A DNA stretch of 64,000 bases from Folioceros fuciformis (lineage: Eukaryota; Anthocerotophyta; Anthocerotopsida; Anthocerotales), in assembly GCA_049999805.1 (NCBI GenBank), contig JBNGIO010006148.1, positions 17,153 to 81,152 on the forward strand, given 5' to 3'. The position numbers and the translations under genes were made by a program. Shown in pieces: positions 32,602 to 43,710 of this stretch; positions within the stretch are counted from its first letter, which is position 1, and the number at the start of each line of letters is the position of its first letter. The notes beneath the pieces are model-generated. The model worked only from the letters and a program-made list of their open reading frames with translations, was not told the DNA's origin and ran no database searches.

Positions 32602-35600
32602 TCATGCTGAACAAGCGGCTTCAAGAGAAGTGCGAGCAAGCCACAACAATCCTGGATCGTTTCTTCTTAAAACTAGAAATTCCGGAGAGGTCTCGCCTGC
32701 TCCTTCTTCGGACTCCCCATCAGTGAACCCCACGGCAGCAAGGAACTCCAGTGCACCTGCAAGGAGATTCGGATGATCATCGGAGTGCTTGTGGAATACT
32801 CGCGCAAGGACTATTCAACATCCAAAATTTCCTTGACGTCAGAACATACCTTCGTACTGCCCAACTAGTTGCACGAAGGTAGGATTGGTCTGAGAAAAAA
32901 TAAAACGAAGCATCCACAGTCAGAACGAGAACCATGTCAGGGCAACACTGTATCCGAAGACATACTGACTCCAGTGTACCTAGCAATTTACATGGGGGCA
33001 GCAGCATGTCACCCGTTCACACCGACACAACACCAGCAGTCCAGTGGCCAGAAGCACGGGCAACACATTCAAAACTTGCACCAACCTTTCTGAGACGCCG
33101 AAACTTGCGGTCATTTGGATGCTCAGTGACGTTCCTGCGTCACCAGGTGAACCATGAGTGCTTCGCCAGCTTGATCATTTGCCACGTAAGAAGCAACATA
33201 CACAAACCTTAGAATTCTTGACAGTGTCTGAGCCGACATGACCGCTCTTGATGCACCAGCTTGTTGTTTTAACCTCTCTAATGCCTCCGCAAGACGGAGG
33301 CTTGCTGCTGTCGTGACTTCCTGTATTCTCCTCAGCTCCATGCCATATAAGTCAGCTTCAACAACAGTCATGCTGCTGTCATCAGGATCAGGCTCATGGC
33401 TTCGTTTTGATCCTGAAAGTCCTCCACCTGACTCCACTCTGTGGCTGACGTCCATATTACCAGGGATAGATTCAGAGCCATCATGAGACTGAGGCTCTGA
33501 AACTCGCATCTCAGTGTCATCACGATCCGATTCCAGCCTCAACTTGACAACAGCATCATCCGGACCAGGCTCGGACGCAAGCAGCTCAGTGTCATCAGGA
33601 TCAGGTTCTAGTCTAAGCTTGGAAACAGCGTCATCCGGATCAGGTTCTAGTCTCAGTTTGGAAATAGCGTCATCCGGATCAGGTTCTAGTCTCAGCTTGG
33701 AAACAGCGTCATCCGGNNNNNNNNNNTCATCCGGATCAGGTTCTAGTCTCAGCTTGGAAACAGCGTCATCCGGATCAGGTTCTAGTCTCAGCTTGGAAAC
33801 AGCGTCATCCGGATCAGGCTCAGACATCAGCAATTCACTATCCTCAGGATAAGGTTCTAGTCTCAACTGAACAGGAGCCCTAGGCTCCAAAGCCTGCAGT
33901 CCGCTAGCATCAGGATCAGGCTCTGACCTTGACTTCGAATCAGCATCCTTGGGATCAGTAGCAAATCTGACCATTTCCACGTCGTCCGGATCAGGTTCTG
34001 ACCTCAATAGTTCAGAGGAATCATTGGGATCAGTCTTAGATCTGACCATTTCTACGTCGTCCGGATCAGGTTCTGACCTCAATTGTTCTGAGCAATCATC
34101 GGGATCAGGCTCTGACCGCAGTTGTTCCAAAGCATCATCAGGATCAGGCTCCACTCTCAGAGGTTGAAACGGAGACTGAGTGTTGATCTGAGTACGAGCG
34201 CCATCCTTTTCTTCCCGTACAGGCTCCAACCTGACATGCTCGGTCAGATCCAGGATGCTATCAAAGTTATCTCCACCACCAACTGCCCCAAGCCCTTCAC
34301 CTAGTACTGTCACTGTCTCTCCCTTTCCATGTTTCTGTCGGTAATCTGACTCTTCCAGTCGCTCTTCCATGGGATAGTTCGTGTCTGCAGGTTCAGTCCA
34401 ACCGAAGCCGGCAGATCTGTGCAAAGCAGCTCTAGCAGCAGCCTCTGAGGGGACTACAAATTGAGTAGATCTGTCGCCCCCTAAAATGTGAACCTTACTA
34501 GTTCCAGCAGCACCTGAATCGGAAGGCACTGGGTCATAGCCCTTACGACCAGCCAGATTGTGACTGAAAGACCTTGTCCAGTCTAAAGCAATTGCTTCTT
34601 CATTGAGCTGTGAAGGAGTTGCAATACGACAGAACACCAACAATATATGTAAGCAACCACTACAAATTGAGCGCAACGAGCAGGCACAGATGAAAGCTAA
34701 TTATCTCAAGACAAAAACTTGCTTAGAGAATGATCGAGCTCGAATGCGACACCTGTTTGTCCAGCGCATGAAAGTGCTCGTCATGTTCGTCATGTACCAT
34801 GTGCGCCTGCATGGAAAGAGGCCCAAGTTACTGTACATGTCTTGCAAGAAACAAACTTTGAGAGTACACCATGGATGGACATAGGAAGGAACTCTACCAG
34901 CTCATGCAGAAGAGTCTTTTTGATACTTTCATACTTCCGGAACCCTTTCAAATCATCGGTCCGGAGTCGCAAAGATATTTCGTCTCCACGGTTCTTCACA
35001 GGACAACAGCTCTCAAATAAGTGTTGACTTGAAAATCCAGAAAAAAACTTGTCACGACATCATTCACACTTGAACATCAAGCTCAGAGACCTAGATATCA
35101 CACGACTAAAATTCGTGACCTCCCTCAGCGGCTTACTTTATTGAAGCCTAGTAGACATTTGGGACTGATTCCAACATAACCGACAGGGGCCAGCTCCGTC
35201 ATGACTCCAACCGTCCACCGGTGCTGTTGCAGCAAGGAGAACGCCATCAGTTTCCTTCACATGAAACATGTTGAGGGCAAACCTAGCGGTGGCCGAGCAA
35301 GAACCGGAAATACCTTGTTCATAATGGCGACGATACCGTGATCACTGGCGAGCCTATGCATGATCTCCAACGCTTTTGACGGTGGCGGGTTCAACTGTAA
35401 CCCAACTTTGGTACTCAGCAACGAGCAGGGGAATCACTTCCGCGAAAACGGTAAAAGCAACAGAGAAATACCAACCTCTATGCCAGGAAGCTGTAAAGTA
35501 CGGAAATCATTGAACACATAAGAACCCCTCGGGAGCGGATTCCCAGCGTGCCCATATTCCGACCGGCGTCTCGCCCTATCTTCCTCTTCCTTGAACCCAA

Positions 35601-36059
35601 GGGTCCTCTCTTTCTTGGACAAGGTTTCCATTTCAGAAATCTCTCTAGCAAGAGCGCCCATCATCCTTACCACTTGGCCCTTCACATCCACGCCAAATTG
35701 TTAGCTCTACACATTATTAGCATAAATTACGACGGTACAGGAAACCAGGTCCTTACTCCATGAAACCCTGCCCGCTCCAGAGACATGCTTGAATCCTGGT
35801 CCGAAAAAGGAGAAATTGCGGCAGTAGCAGCTCCTCTCTTCAACGAAGGCAAAATGAGCCTGATAGTGTGTGGCGCCACCCCGGTCAGTCCAAGCAACTG
35901 CTCCCCAAGATCCCTCGTTGTGCTACCCGCATCCACCTTCATCTGCATCGTCTTATCCCTGAACACGACCACAAAATCCAACATCCTTTCGGTTTCCCCT
36001 TCCCCTTGCTCCATCCTCCCCCAGTCTGCTGTAGGGTCAGTTCTGCGACAGAGTCCCAT
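32602..36059 (-). CDS. UBL-WLM-PUB metalloprotease (WSS1-like) with EPDPDD repeats
   Basis: WLM proteins are SUMO/ubiquitin-linked metalloproteases related to yeast Wss1 and SPRTN, which clear DNA-protein crosslinks. Ten exons join in frame: 35757-36059, 35476-35679, 35314-35394, 35137-35223, 34898-34993, 34753-34806, 33208-34607, 33086-33134, 32850-32889 and 32602-32756, giving about 822 residues. A ubiquitin-like domain (about 25-100) has LDFVVVFRDKTMQMKV. The WLM domain (about 125-280) has GFNKNRGDEISLRLRTDDLK and the zinc site HELAHMVHDEHDEHF, whose HExxH spans an intron. An acidic repeat region (about 330-590) has at least ten EPDPDD motifs. A PUB domain closes the protein (RNVTEHPNDRKFRRLRK, LRRNDPGLLWLARTSLE) and may bind Cdc48/p97. 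A 10-base N run at 33717 lies in the repeats; the frame holds with the given gap size. The start is ATG 36059; an ATG 15 codons later is an alternative. Confidence 0.93.
33585..34165 (-). repeat. Coding tandem repeat, 13-residue (39-bp) EPDPDD unit
   Basis: Inside exon 7 of the WLM gene the unit EPDPDDAVSKLRL repeats almost exactly near 33620-33810, where DNA copies differ by single bases. Older, diverged units flank it on both sides (EPDPDDVEMVRS, TDPNDSSELLRS, EPDPDDCSEQLRS, EPYPEDSELLMS). A 10-base N run at 33717-33726 interrupts the homogeneous part, so copy number is uncertain. Confidence 0.92.
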
Positions 36060-36727
36060 CACACAGAACTCAAATTAGTCCCCAAACACTTCCGTCTCGC
36101 GGGCTGGCTCAGCTACATCCCATTTTCCGGACACAGAGTAGCACAATCCAACAGAAATCAGCACCAACACCAACCACGTACATATGTAGCATTCGAACTT
36201 TCTCGGACACCAATCTTGTAACCAGTCGCTCAGAGAGACAATCGCTCGATGTTCCTCGCGTGGAGTCGATGCCGTCGGCAATCAATTTATAGAAACCACC
36301 CGTAAGGAAGCACCACGCGCGCTTTCCTCAAACACCGGCCGGCCGGGCCGGAGCACATGGAAGCAGGCACAAGTGATTAACTAAAATGTAACGGGGAGAG
36401 AGAAATAAGAGAGAGAAACATAGATCGGGTGTGTATGCCGGTGGGCCGGTGGGCCGGTGAGGTGGGGGATGGCTCTTGTGGAGCGCGTTGAGAAGCACCC
36501 AACATTACTTTATCCGTGTCATTAGCTCACGCCCACTTCTTCGGCTTCGGTGGTAGTAGAATCTTTTTATTATTAAAAAAATCCCATCCTCTCCAAAAAT
36601 AAGAAGGAACCATCCAAATCAAGGCAACAGACAAAAAAAGTAGCAGCCCATACCTAAAGCCCATACCTTCAGTACTAGTCTCAAAACTATGGACTACTTT
36701 CAAATGTCTTGATATGGAATGAGCAAT

Positions 36728-36793
36728 GCATACGAGTTGTTTAAAGAAGGCAACCACTAAGCATACGAGTTGTTTAAAGAAGGCAACCACTAA
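36728..36793. repeat. Exact 33-bp tandem duplication
   Basis: Two identical 33-base copies, 36728-36760 and 36761-36793, each begin GCATACGAGTTG and end CAACCACTAA. Their identity implies a recent event. Confidence 0.92.
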
Positions 36794-36966
36794 GGAAAGA
36801 GGAAGACGTCATTCTTGTAACTATTTTACATCTTTGCACACTCTTGAACCTTGAAAAGTTCTTTGCACATTGAGCACTTTGGTGGGAGGTTGATGACAAT
36901 ATGCTCACAAAGTGTTGTTACAACTATGTCAGTAACCCAAACTTGTTCCTCTTGTTTTCTTTACCA

Positions 36967-37155
36967 ATACAAAAGGTTGGTAATGAGTGAAACGTGTGGT
37001 GCAAAGTATACCACTATATAGAACAAACCCATGTTGGCGGTGAGTGAAACTTGTTGCGCAAAGTGAAAGTGTACCACGATCCAGAACATACCCACAAAAG
37101 GTAGTGAGTGAAACTTGTTTTGCAAAGTATACCACTACATGGAACAAACCCACGT
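36967..37155. repeat. Minisatellite, about 62-65 bp unit, three copies
   Basis: Each copy has GTGAGTGAAAC(G/T)TGT, then GCAAAGT, a (G)TATACCAC-like step, and GAACA(A/T)ACCCA. The middle copy carries a small GAAAGT insertion. Copies begin near 36967, 37034 and 37100. Confidence 0.85.
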
Positions 37156-37248
37156 ATTTCTTAGCAATAGGCATCCAGATTGCGTCATGGGCACCTCCTC
37201 GAGACGGAGGACAAGTAGGCAGAGGGGGCCTACTTGACTGCATTACGT

Positions 37249-37294
37249 GACTGGAGTGACTTGGAAGCGAAGGAGTGACTTGGAAGCGAAGGAG
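37249..37294. repeat. 19-21 bp tandem duplication
   Basis: GGAGTGACTTGGAAGCGAA occurs twice in direct succession, with a partial third step (GGAGGACAAGG) after it. Confidence 0.75.
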
Positions 37295-38468
37295 GACAAG
37301 GCGTGGTGAAGGTGGAGAACATGGAGTAGAAGGCAACGCTGATGAGTACAAGGCTGGAGTGAAGACCGACGAGACTGGCGTCTTCCTCCTTTTTAAGGCT
37401 TGGCTTCTGCACGGAAGTCTGAGTAGAAAATGTTTTGTCAGGTAGTGTAGCGGGCCCTGTCCGCAAGCGAAGGAGAGGGAGCAGTTTTGAGACTTCGCGG
37501 CAGAGTCAGTACCGTTTTCTCTGTCGACAGGTTGGCCTGAGCACAGAGGCACTCTGGATTGACTGAAAGATATGGCTTGTTTCAGTGTTTCCTGCCGGAG
37601 ACGATTAGAGATGGGAGATTTCTCATGCAAGACCTTGAGATTAGGTCAGGTCGGAGATACAGTATTTCTCTTCCACACAGACGGTCTCATACATGGCAAA
37701 CCAGGACAATCTGGTCTCCCAAGAGGGAGGACCAAAGGATTGCAAAGCTAATAGCCAGCAGCTGTGGCTTAGCACTGCCTGACTCAGCAGAGCAGATCAG
37801 AACAACTCTTCCCTACCGTCCCTTAGCTTCCAGGAGTGCAGCAATTCTTGGCTACTTTCAGTAAAGTCTTGTTAGGAAACTCAGGGAGACACCCTCCATG
37901 AGGCAAAGCTTGGAAAGAAGGAAAAGCGTTCCATCCCTTCTTGGTTAGGTACATGCATATTGTACACCCCTGAATACGTACATTGTACTATATTCGTGAA
38001 TGGATTTTTTCCCAGCGTCAGCAAGATTCCTGCATCCAGCGGGCCCAGGCTTGGTTTCGCCGGCCTGGGGCGGGACCGTACTGGCACGATGGGACGAACG
38101 TTAGCGGCGAAACCCGTTTCGCCCATGAATCTCCAGGCGCCCGTGTTCATCTCTTCAGACAAGGCGTCCACCGCCCCTGAGCATGGGCAGATCGGAGCGG
38201 GGTCGTGAAGTAGCCTGGCCTGCTTTTTGTCATCCGGCCCGGGGCGCGGGATCTGGAGGAGTGGAAGGGATCGTGCGTGCTTTTTGGGGTTAGCGGGAGA
38301 GTAAAGGGTTTGGATTTGGGTTGTGAAGGTGTCGGTGTTTGGAGGAGCTGTAGCTTGGTGTTGCGGAGAGCGGAATTTGAGGCTGGTGGAGTGCAGGGAG
38401 AGTGGAGGGTGGAGTCAGCTGCGTTGGGTTTTCCGTGACTGTATGATCGGCTGGCTGTGGGGTCTGAG

Positions 38469-41400
38469 ATGCCAAGGTCCGTGCAAATCATGAAAAGCAC
38501 TGCTGAAGCGAGCAGGCCGTGTCAAGATTGTGAGGAGCTGCTGGCGGAGGTGTGGTGCGACAGTTGCGGTGCAGCTTTGTGCAGGGAATGTGACTTGCAA
38601 TGTCATCAACCCAACGGGTTCGCGGGGTCGCATAGGAGAAATGTTTTAGTGAGCTTCGTGGCGAAGGAGTTTGGTGCTCAGGAGTCTTGGTCTGCGGTGT
38701 CGGATTATGACAAGGACGAGGCTTCGGTGAAGAGCAATCCTGGGGGTTTGTTCGGTACCGATTGTGCGGTTAGGGATGGGAAGGAGCAAGTACCGTCGGA
38801 TGGCTCGTCTAGGCAAAATCGGAGGAGGAAGAAGAAGAGAAACTCGAGGCGTTCATCGCAGAGCTCGACTGCAGTAGCCCAGGGCGGTGGGGATCCGGAG
38901 CAGAATGAAAGCCTTTTGACAACGGACCTGAATCTGTCCAGAAGTGTTTCCTTCCCTCCGAATGGCGGGAAGTGTGCATTTGACGAGGACACGGCAAGGC
39001 GGAGTGCAGGGTTGGAGCATGAGGGCTCCAGCACATGTGATGAACAATTTCTTTCCAGCTCCCCGGAAGCAATCAAGTTGATGCGCTCGTCCACGTTCCC
39101 GGTATGTCATCTGCCCCGGAGCTCTGCAATGTATCACCAGATCGAGTTCGATTTTCTTGTAGTGAACTTCCTTGTCAACTTCAGGGCTGGGTTGAGTTAT
39201 GTGCAAGGCGGCTATGCTTATGATCCGCTCCTGTGAAGCTGCAGTCTCCTTTTCGACCCAGATCTGCCTTGCGAGGAGGTCATGAAGTCACTGGACTGGG
39301 TCCGAGGCCAAAGTTGCACGTGCAGTGGGCTCCTGGCGTGCAAGAGCCCGTCAGTTCAACAGTATCCCACACAGTGGGTCACAAGCCGCAAAGCTCCAGG
39401 ACCAAGGATCATAGGAATCGCCATAATGGCAAGAACAGCCAAGGATATGGGACAGGCAAGAGCGAGAAGAGGAAAAAGCGCAAGAACAAGAAGGAAGCAG
39501 ATTCAAGGCAGTGTCAAGGAAGGTGCATGTCTGTTTGTTGGGCTTGCACGGCTTGCAGCCCGTTGATGTATGATGCTCATCACTCCCTTGGCCCATCCTA
39601 TCGTGCAGGGTCGAACTTGATTCTCACAGGGCTCCATCTGCAGCCGCATCTGGTTCGGGGAAAGATGCTCTTAGTCTGGACCCAGAGAGTGGTGGGAGGC
39701 GCACAGCAGAAGAGGATGAAACAAAGCATGTTACATTCGAAGGAAAAGGAAGCTCTGAAGACCTCAGTGATCCTGGATGCGGTCCAGGGTGGAAGGGCTC
39801 CACGACGCAGGTTTTGACGCGGTCCGAGAAAGCAGGCGTCCTTACTGAGAAGGATTTTGTTTACAACGTAGCAGGAGGAGGCAATAACTCGGCAGAGAAA
39901 TGTGGGGTTTCAAGCGAACAGAACTCAGGACAGGGGAAGCCTGGCGTCAGCAGCAGCCTACTCATGTTTCGGGAGCAATCCGTGGCAGAGGCAATGAAGT
40001 CTCTACAGTCACTGAGTGCAAGGAGGGTAGCACCTGAAGGTTGCACCACAAGTCACTCGGAGGCTAATGGGTCATCGGATTACTACCAGAACGCTGTTGC
40101 ATGTATGGTGCATGCAGCTCAGATGGTTGCTGAGGTCGGTTCTCGCTGAACACGTATCAGAGTAGGGTATCTGATGCAGGTTTGTCTTAGGTGGGTAGAG
40201 TAGACTGACGGTCCTTTTAAATGCAGAACAATACGTCGGGTGCTACGGTTGAATTTGAAGCTTCTGCACGGTTTTTCAGGTATGATCTGGCTCTATTTGT
40301 GTGTGAAGACGGTTCTTGGAGACGATTTCATCCTTTCTCATCTTGTTTTGTTCTTTCTTGTGCTTGAACCTTGCATGGTTTCAGGATGGCAGAAAAGACG
40401 GTAAGGATGGAGAACACGGCTGGATCAGAGGTTGTTGCCAAGCACTCTTTGAGAGGGCAAGTGATGGCGTGGGTGGCTATGGCTACCCTGTACGCGAAAT
40501 CTGGTCAGACTTACAGGGCGGAAAGGTGTCACCTCTCCCTACTGCAAGCCTGTCAAGGAAGTGGGATGAAGCTTGAAGCAGGGATGTGCTTGCTTGATGA
40601 AGGTCAATGCCAGCTCAAGAGGGAGGAGTTCAAACGAGCCCATGCTTTCTTTGAGGTTGCAGCTTCACTCCTCGAGGCCGAGCTTCAATCAGAAGCTGGA
40701 CAGCAGGACTTGAAACAGCGGTCGGAGTCCTATTATGCTCAGTTACGTGAAACTCTTGTAAAGGCTGGAAGGCTGGCGGGAGTGGCAGCTCTGAAATCGG
40801 ACGACACAGATGTGGCAAAGAGGCATCTGCTGGGGGCTCTGGTTGCTGCGCGGAGACTGCACATGAAAGCTGAAGAGGCTCGTTGCTTGAGGTCAGCTTA
40901 GTTGTGTGGCGCTGATTGCTGTCGCCCAGCCCAATTTCATCGTCAAGCCTGCAATATTGACTGTGTTGCCTTTCTCAGGCTTCTGGCTGAACTGCAAGAA
41001 GGTACACAGCACTTGAGCAGCTTGCAGGCTGCAGCCGATGCGATGAGCGTCAGCAATATACCCTACGAGCACGCTGAAGCCCTCTTCTGTCTGGGCAGCT
41101 GCAAGGTAGGAAATGGGTGGGCTCCAGCTGAGATTTCATTTCTGCAGATACAGCATTGGTCAAGCTAAGCATGGTTCTGATTTGCAATTCCGGTGGGTGA
41201 TATAAGCATGCAGGTTAGTCTTCACCTCAGCACGCTGCACAGCACAAGCCAGGTACCCCGAGACAATGGGCTCATAGAGTCTGCGAAGTGTGACCTGGAG
41301 GAAGCTGTCGGGGTCCTGCAAGCTCCGCTGAATGCGGCATCTAGAGATGATGCCGGTAATCCGGGTCAGGTACACGCAGCCCTGGAAGAAAATGGAGGTG

Positions 41401-41705
41401 ACGATGCCAAAAGCCAGGAGCACAGGTTGGCCCTGTGCGACAGGCAGCAACTGTACTCCGCAATTGACATTCTCCTGGGAAGGCTGTATGAGGCTCTCGG
41501 ACGGACCTGTGTTCTCATGGGTGAGTTTCTGGAAGCCAGGACGTATTTCGGGTTAGCTCTTCGAGATAAGGAGTGGGCCGCTACGTACCAAGATGCTGCC
41601 CGCCAAGTAGAGTCGCTGCTGGACACATTGCAATGGGAGGGGGATGCGAGGAGTTGTAGAAGTAGCTGGGGTGCCATGGTCACCTCCGTGGCCACGGGAG
41701 TATAG
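38469..41705 (+). CDS. B-box zinc-finger protein with basic middle and helical TPR-like C-terminal half
   Basis: Function unknown; the B-box suggests protein-protein contact in the nucleus or cytosol. Seven exons join in frame: 38469-39101, 39245-39522, 39609-40134, 40227-40279, 40385-40891, 40979-41105 and 41214-41705, giving 871 residues. The zinc finger (about 18-62) has CQDCEELLAEVWCDSCGAAL and CRECDLQCH. A disordered region with two Arg/Lys-rich tracts follows, including RRRKKKRNSRRSS and KSEKRKKRKNKKEADS. Around residues 218-250 sits PKLHVQWAPGVQEPVSSTVS, a motif I associate with an uncharacterised plant family. From about residue 490 the protein is predicted helical, with TPR-like paired helices such as VAKHSLRGQVMAWVAMATLY and RLYEALGRTCVLMGEFLEAR. 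The donor of exon 2 is ambiguous: two GT sites 13 bases apart are both in phase. The start ATG 38469 is the first in frame. Confidence 0.75.
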
Positions 41706-41821
41706 GCAAGTGATGCTCCCAACTTGTACATATCTTCGCAGCACGTACACCAGTGCTCTCATGTAGGGTAGCCCGCCCGATGGTAGGCCTAGATCGCCTA
41801 GATCGTCACTGTTGCAGAATG

Positions 41822-41859
41822 TATATAAATGTTGTCAAGTTGAGCTCCGAAACCCTAAA
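41822..41859 (+). promoter_or_regulatory. TATA box plus telo-box
   Basis: TATATAAA at 41822 is followed 20 bases later by AAACCCTAAA. The pairing resembles plant core promoters, and an ATG follows at 41958. The transcript it would drive is not identified; it could belong to an unrecognised small gene or to the 5' end of the PPR locus. Confidence 0.35.
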
Positions 41860-42150
41860 TTTTCAATTCATTCCTTGCGCCAGCTGCCGATAGCGCGGCA
41901 TGCACCAGCTTTGCAGCTTGCAGACATCGGAAGCCGGTCTGCATAAAACAGACCCGGATGCCTACTCGCTTTCTACTACTGGATGCGGTGAGTGTGACAG
42001 GCTTCCGCAAGCAACTGTGGTGTGGTGTGGACAGCGCTGAGCAGAGAACGGGCCGAAAAGCTCTTAATGGTTATAGCTTCCTGGAAGAAGCTTCTGTGAT
42101 CCTTGACCATGAGAAGTACGGGCAATGTAAGCGTGTCCATAGCTGTATAA

Positions 42151-42456
42151 TCAGATTCGCGGATGACTGTGAACACTCGATGTGTAGTTGGTGGGATTTT
42201 GGGCGACGGTGCCTGCCTTGGTGTGGAAGTTCACCGTCTGGATCTGGAGCCGGGTGGTGAAAGTTTGCTCAATCCATCCGGAGCCTCCCACGTGGGCTAC
42301 CGCCAATTGAAAGTCGCTGATCAGCAGAAGGATGGCCACCAGCACTGTCAGCGGTATCGCCACTTCTAGTACTTCCGCTGCCTTAGATGTGCGTGAACGT
42401 TCACGCACGACCGAGGCTTGCAGGATCTGGGAGCTATCTTCATCCCCGGGACCCAT
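42151..42456 (-). CDS. Putative small membrane protein, 101 residues
   Basis: I do not recognise a family. The frame begins at ATG 42456 and ends at 42151. The N-terminus is hydrophilic and charged (ERSRTSKAAEVLE). One strong membrane helix follows (about 32-48, VAIPLTVLVAILLLISDF), then an amphipathic segment with GWIEQTFTTRLQIQTV. A TATA-like element (TTTATATAG on the minus strand) lies about 125 bases upstream. A short upstream frame starting near 42575 overlaps the leader. No paralogue is seen in the window. The frame could be a chance product, but the single clean helix and the promoter position make it a fair candidate. Confidence 0.35.
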   Translation of the reverse strand: MGPGDEDSSQILQASVVRERSRTSKAAEVLEVAIPLTVLVAILLLISDFQLAVAHVGGSGWIEQTFTTRLQIQTVNFHTKAGTVAQNPTNYTSSVHSHPRI

Positions 42457-43101
42457 GGCTATCCCCTGCTACTGAGGCAGACGATTCGAAGGATGGACGA
42501 AGATGAGCAGAGAGACTACTGCAGTTGTGAATAGGAATGGCTGCTGCCGGTGATGAGGCAGGCAGCTCCGCCATGGCTATATAAATGCACTGTGCCTGCA
42601 ATAAGCTTGATTGACTCCAGTCAAGGTAGCTCTCAAATTTTGGAGTCAGGCTTGACTCCATTCAAGCAAGTACTCATGTAGAGCACTGCTTCCAAAAATT
42701 CATGAAGTCGCTCGGTCTGATTCTGAAGGTTGTACGTGGGCAGGGTACCGGTCTGAAGATAGTGTGAACTGTTTTGTCTCTGGATTTCAGTCCATAGCCA
42801 TTGTCAGTCTCTCGCTTTGTCTCGCTGATCAACACACCCCAATTTTGGACCCTTTCTTTCTAAGAGATTTCGCCGTTACGTTATGTTACGTTACGTTAGG
42901 CTTTGGAGTTTGTGATAGTGTGAAAAAGAGGTGCCAGTTTGGACACCCTTGCGGAGCTGAAAATGAACGGTATTAATTTTAGAGGATGCCTTAATGAAAA
43001 TGAATTCAGCGATGAGCTGACGCATGCTGTACGCGGAAGACCCCGCCGTGGAAAGTGGATGATCCAGATCGGGCTCGCATGCTTGGGTTGTCAAGTCGGC
43101 A

Positions 43102-43543
43102 ATGTTGTTGGCAGGCAATGGAACCGACTCTCATCGCTGTTTTCGAGGATATTGCGCCAAGTGAGGAGCAGTGGTGGTGGTTTGGGTGCATAGATGTGTG
43201 TGCGGCATGATGCAAACGAGACGGGTCTCCGTTATCCCCATTGCGAATTGGTGCAGGTGTTTCTCGACCCTGCGAGCGGAGACAAGCATACTGGGAAGCA
43301 GCCGAGGTGAATGATCCCCGCTCGGATCTGGAGTATGTTTCTCAGTGTTGAAGCGGTTCTGAACCTTACGCTGTTGTTTCGTGGTGTGATTCAGTTGAAG
43401 AAATTAAAGGGCATCTTCGTACGGAAGGTGTTGGTGCATCTCGTCCGCCGGGGTGGAAGAAGGTGGTGAGCGAATTGTTGTACGGGACAGGCACAGCAAG
43501 AGAGAAGTGTCATGACAGGTATGTTACTTGGACTCAGCCATGA
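43102..43543 (+). pseudogene. MBD-like exon series, fragment or 5' part of the PPR gene
   Basis: Three pieces join in frame with GT-AG borders: 43102-43160, 43257-43306 and 43395-43518. The product contains VEEIKGHLRTEGVGASRPPGWKKVV (described in pieces: GHLRTEGVG, then RPPGWKKVVSELLYG), then GTAREKCHDR. RPPGWKK followed by an aromatic/basic stretch recalls methyl-CpG-binding domains of plant MBD proteins. The expected next exon (YYxxPxGK-type) is absent; reading through the donor gives a stop at 43543. Phase at 43518 also fits an acceptor at 43628 leading into the PPR frame, so these may be upstream exons of that gene. A decayed MBD gene fragment is the alternative. Confidence 0.3.
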
Positions 43544-43710
43544 GGTTTACTTTGCTCTGATTTTACTGAGGTCCTGAATGCGTGATGTGTGACATTGCCC
43601 GTTGCCTGGATCTTTGCAACTAGTGAAGGGGTGATTCTTGGAGCGAACTGTGCGAGGAGGGCCAGCTGGCTGGGGCCTTCCAGGCCTTGACCTGCGTTGA
43701 ACATGAAGGG

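Larger units (their letters stand above)
36060..38468. other. Repeat-bearing intergenic region without genes
   Basis: This lies between the divergent WLM and B-box genes and contains both promoters. The middle (36.5-37.6 kb) is AT-richer and carries three small tandem repeat families. A long minus-strand open frame (36929-37630) crosses one of these repeats, starts at TTG and has no family similarity. The 37.9-38.4 kb part is GC-rich and is the likely promoter of the B-box gene. Confidence 0.5.
41706..43100. other. Intergenic region with promoter-like motifs and small uncertain frames
   Basis: It contains a TATA-like TATATAAA (41822-41829) with a telo-box (41850-41859), a second TATATAAA near 42579, and a small minus-strand frame (42151-42456, listed separately). 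A plus-strand frame 41958-42260 overlaps it and looks like a shadow in its second half, though its first ten codons end at a good donor (CG/GTGAGTG). A short TTACG repeat lies near 42872-42898. Confidence 0.45.

Noticed and set aside
36929-37630. Long minus-strand open frame of 233 codons
   Set aside because: It starts at TTG, runs through the 62-65-bp minisatellite and resembles no family.
41958-42260. 100-codon plus-strand frame after the TATA/telo-box
   Set aside because: Its second half is antisense to the membrane-helix frame and looks like its shadow; no family signal. Its first ten codons could still be a small first exon.
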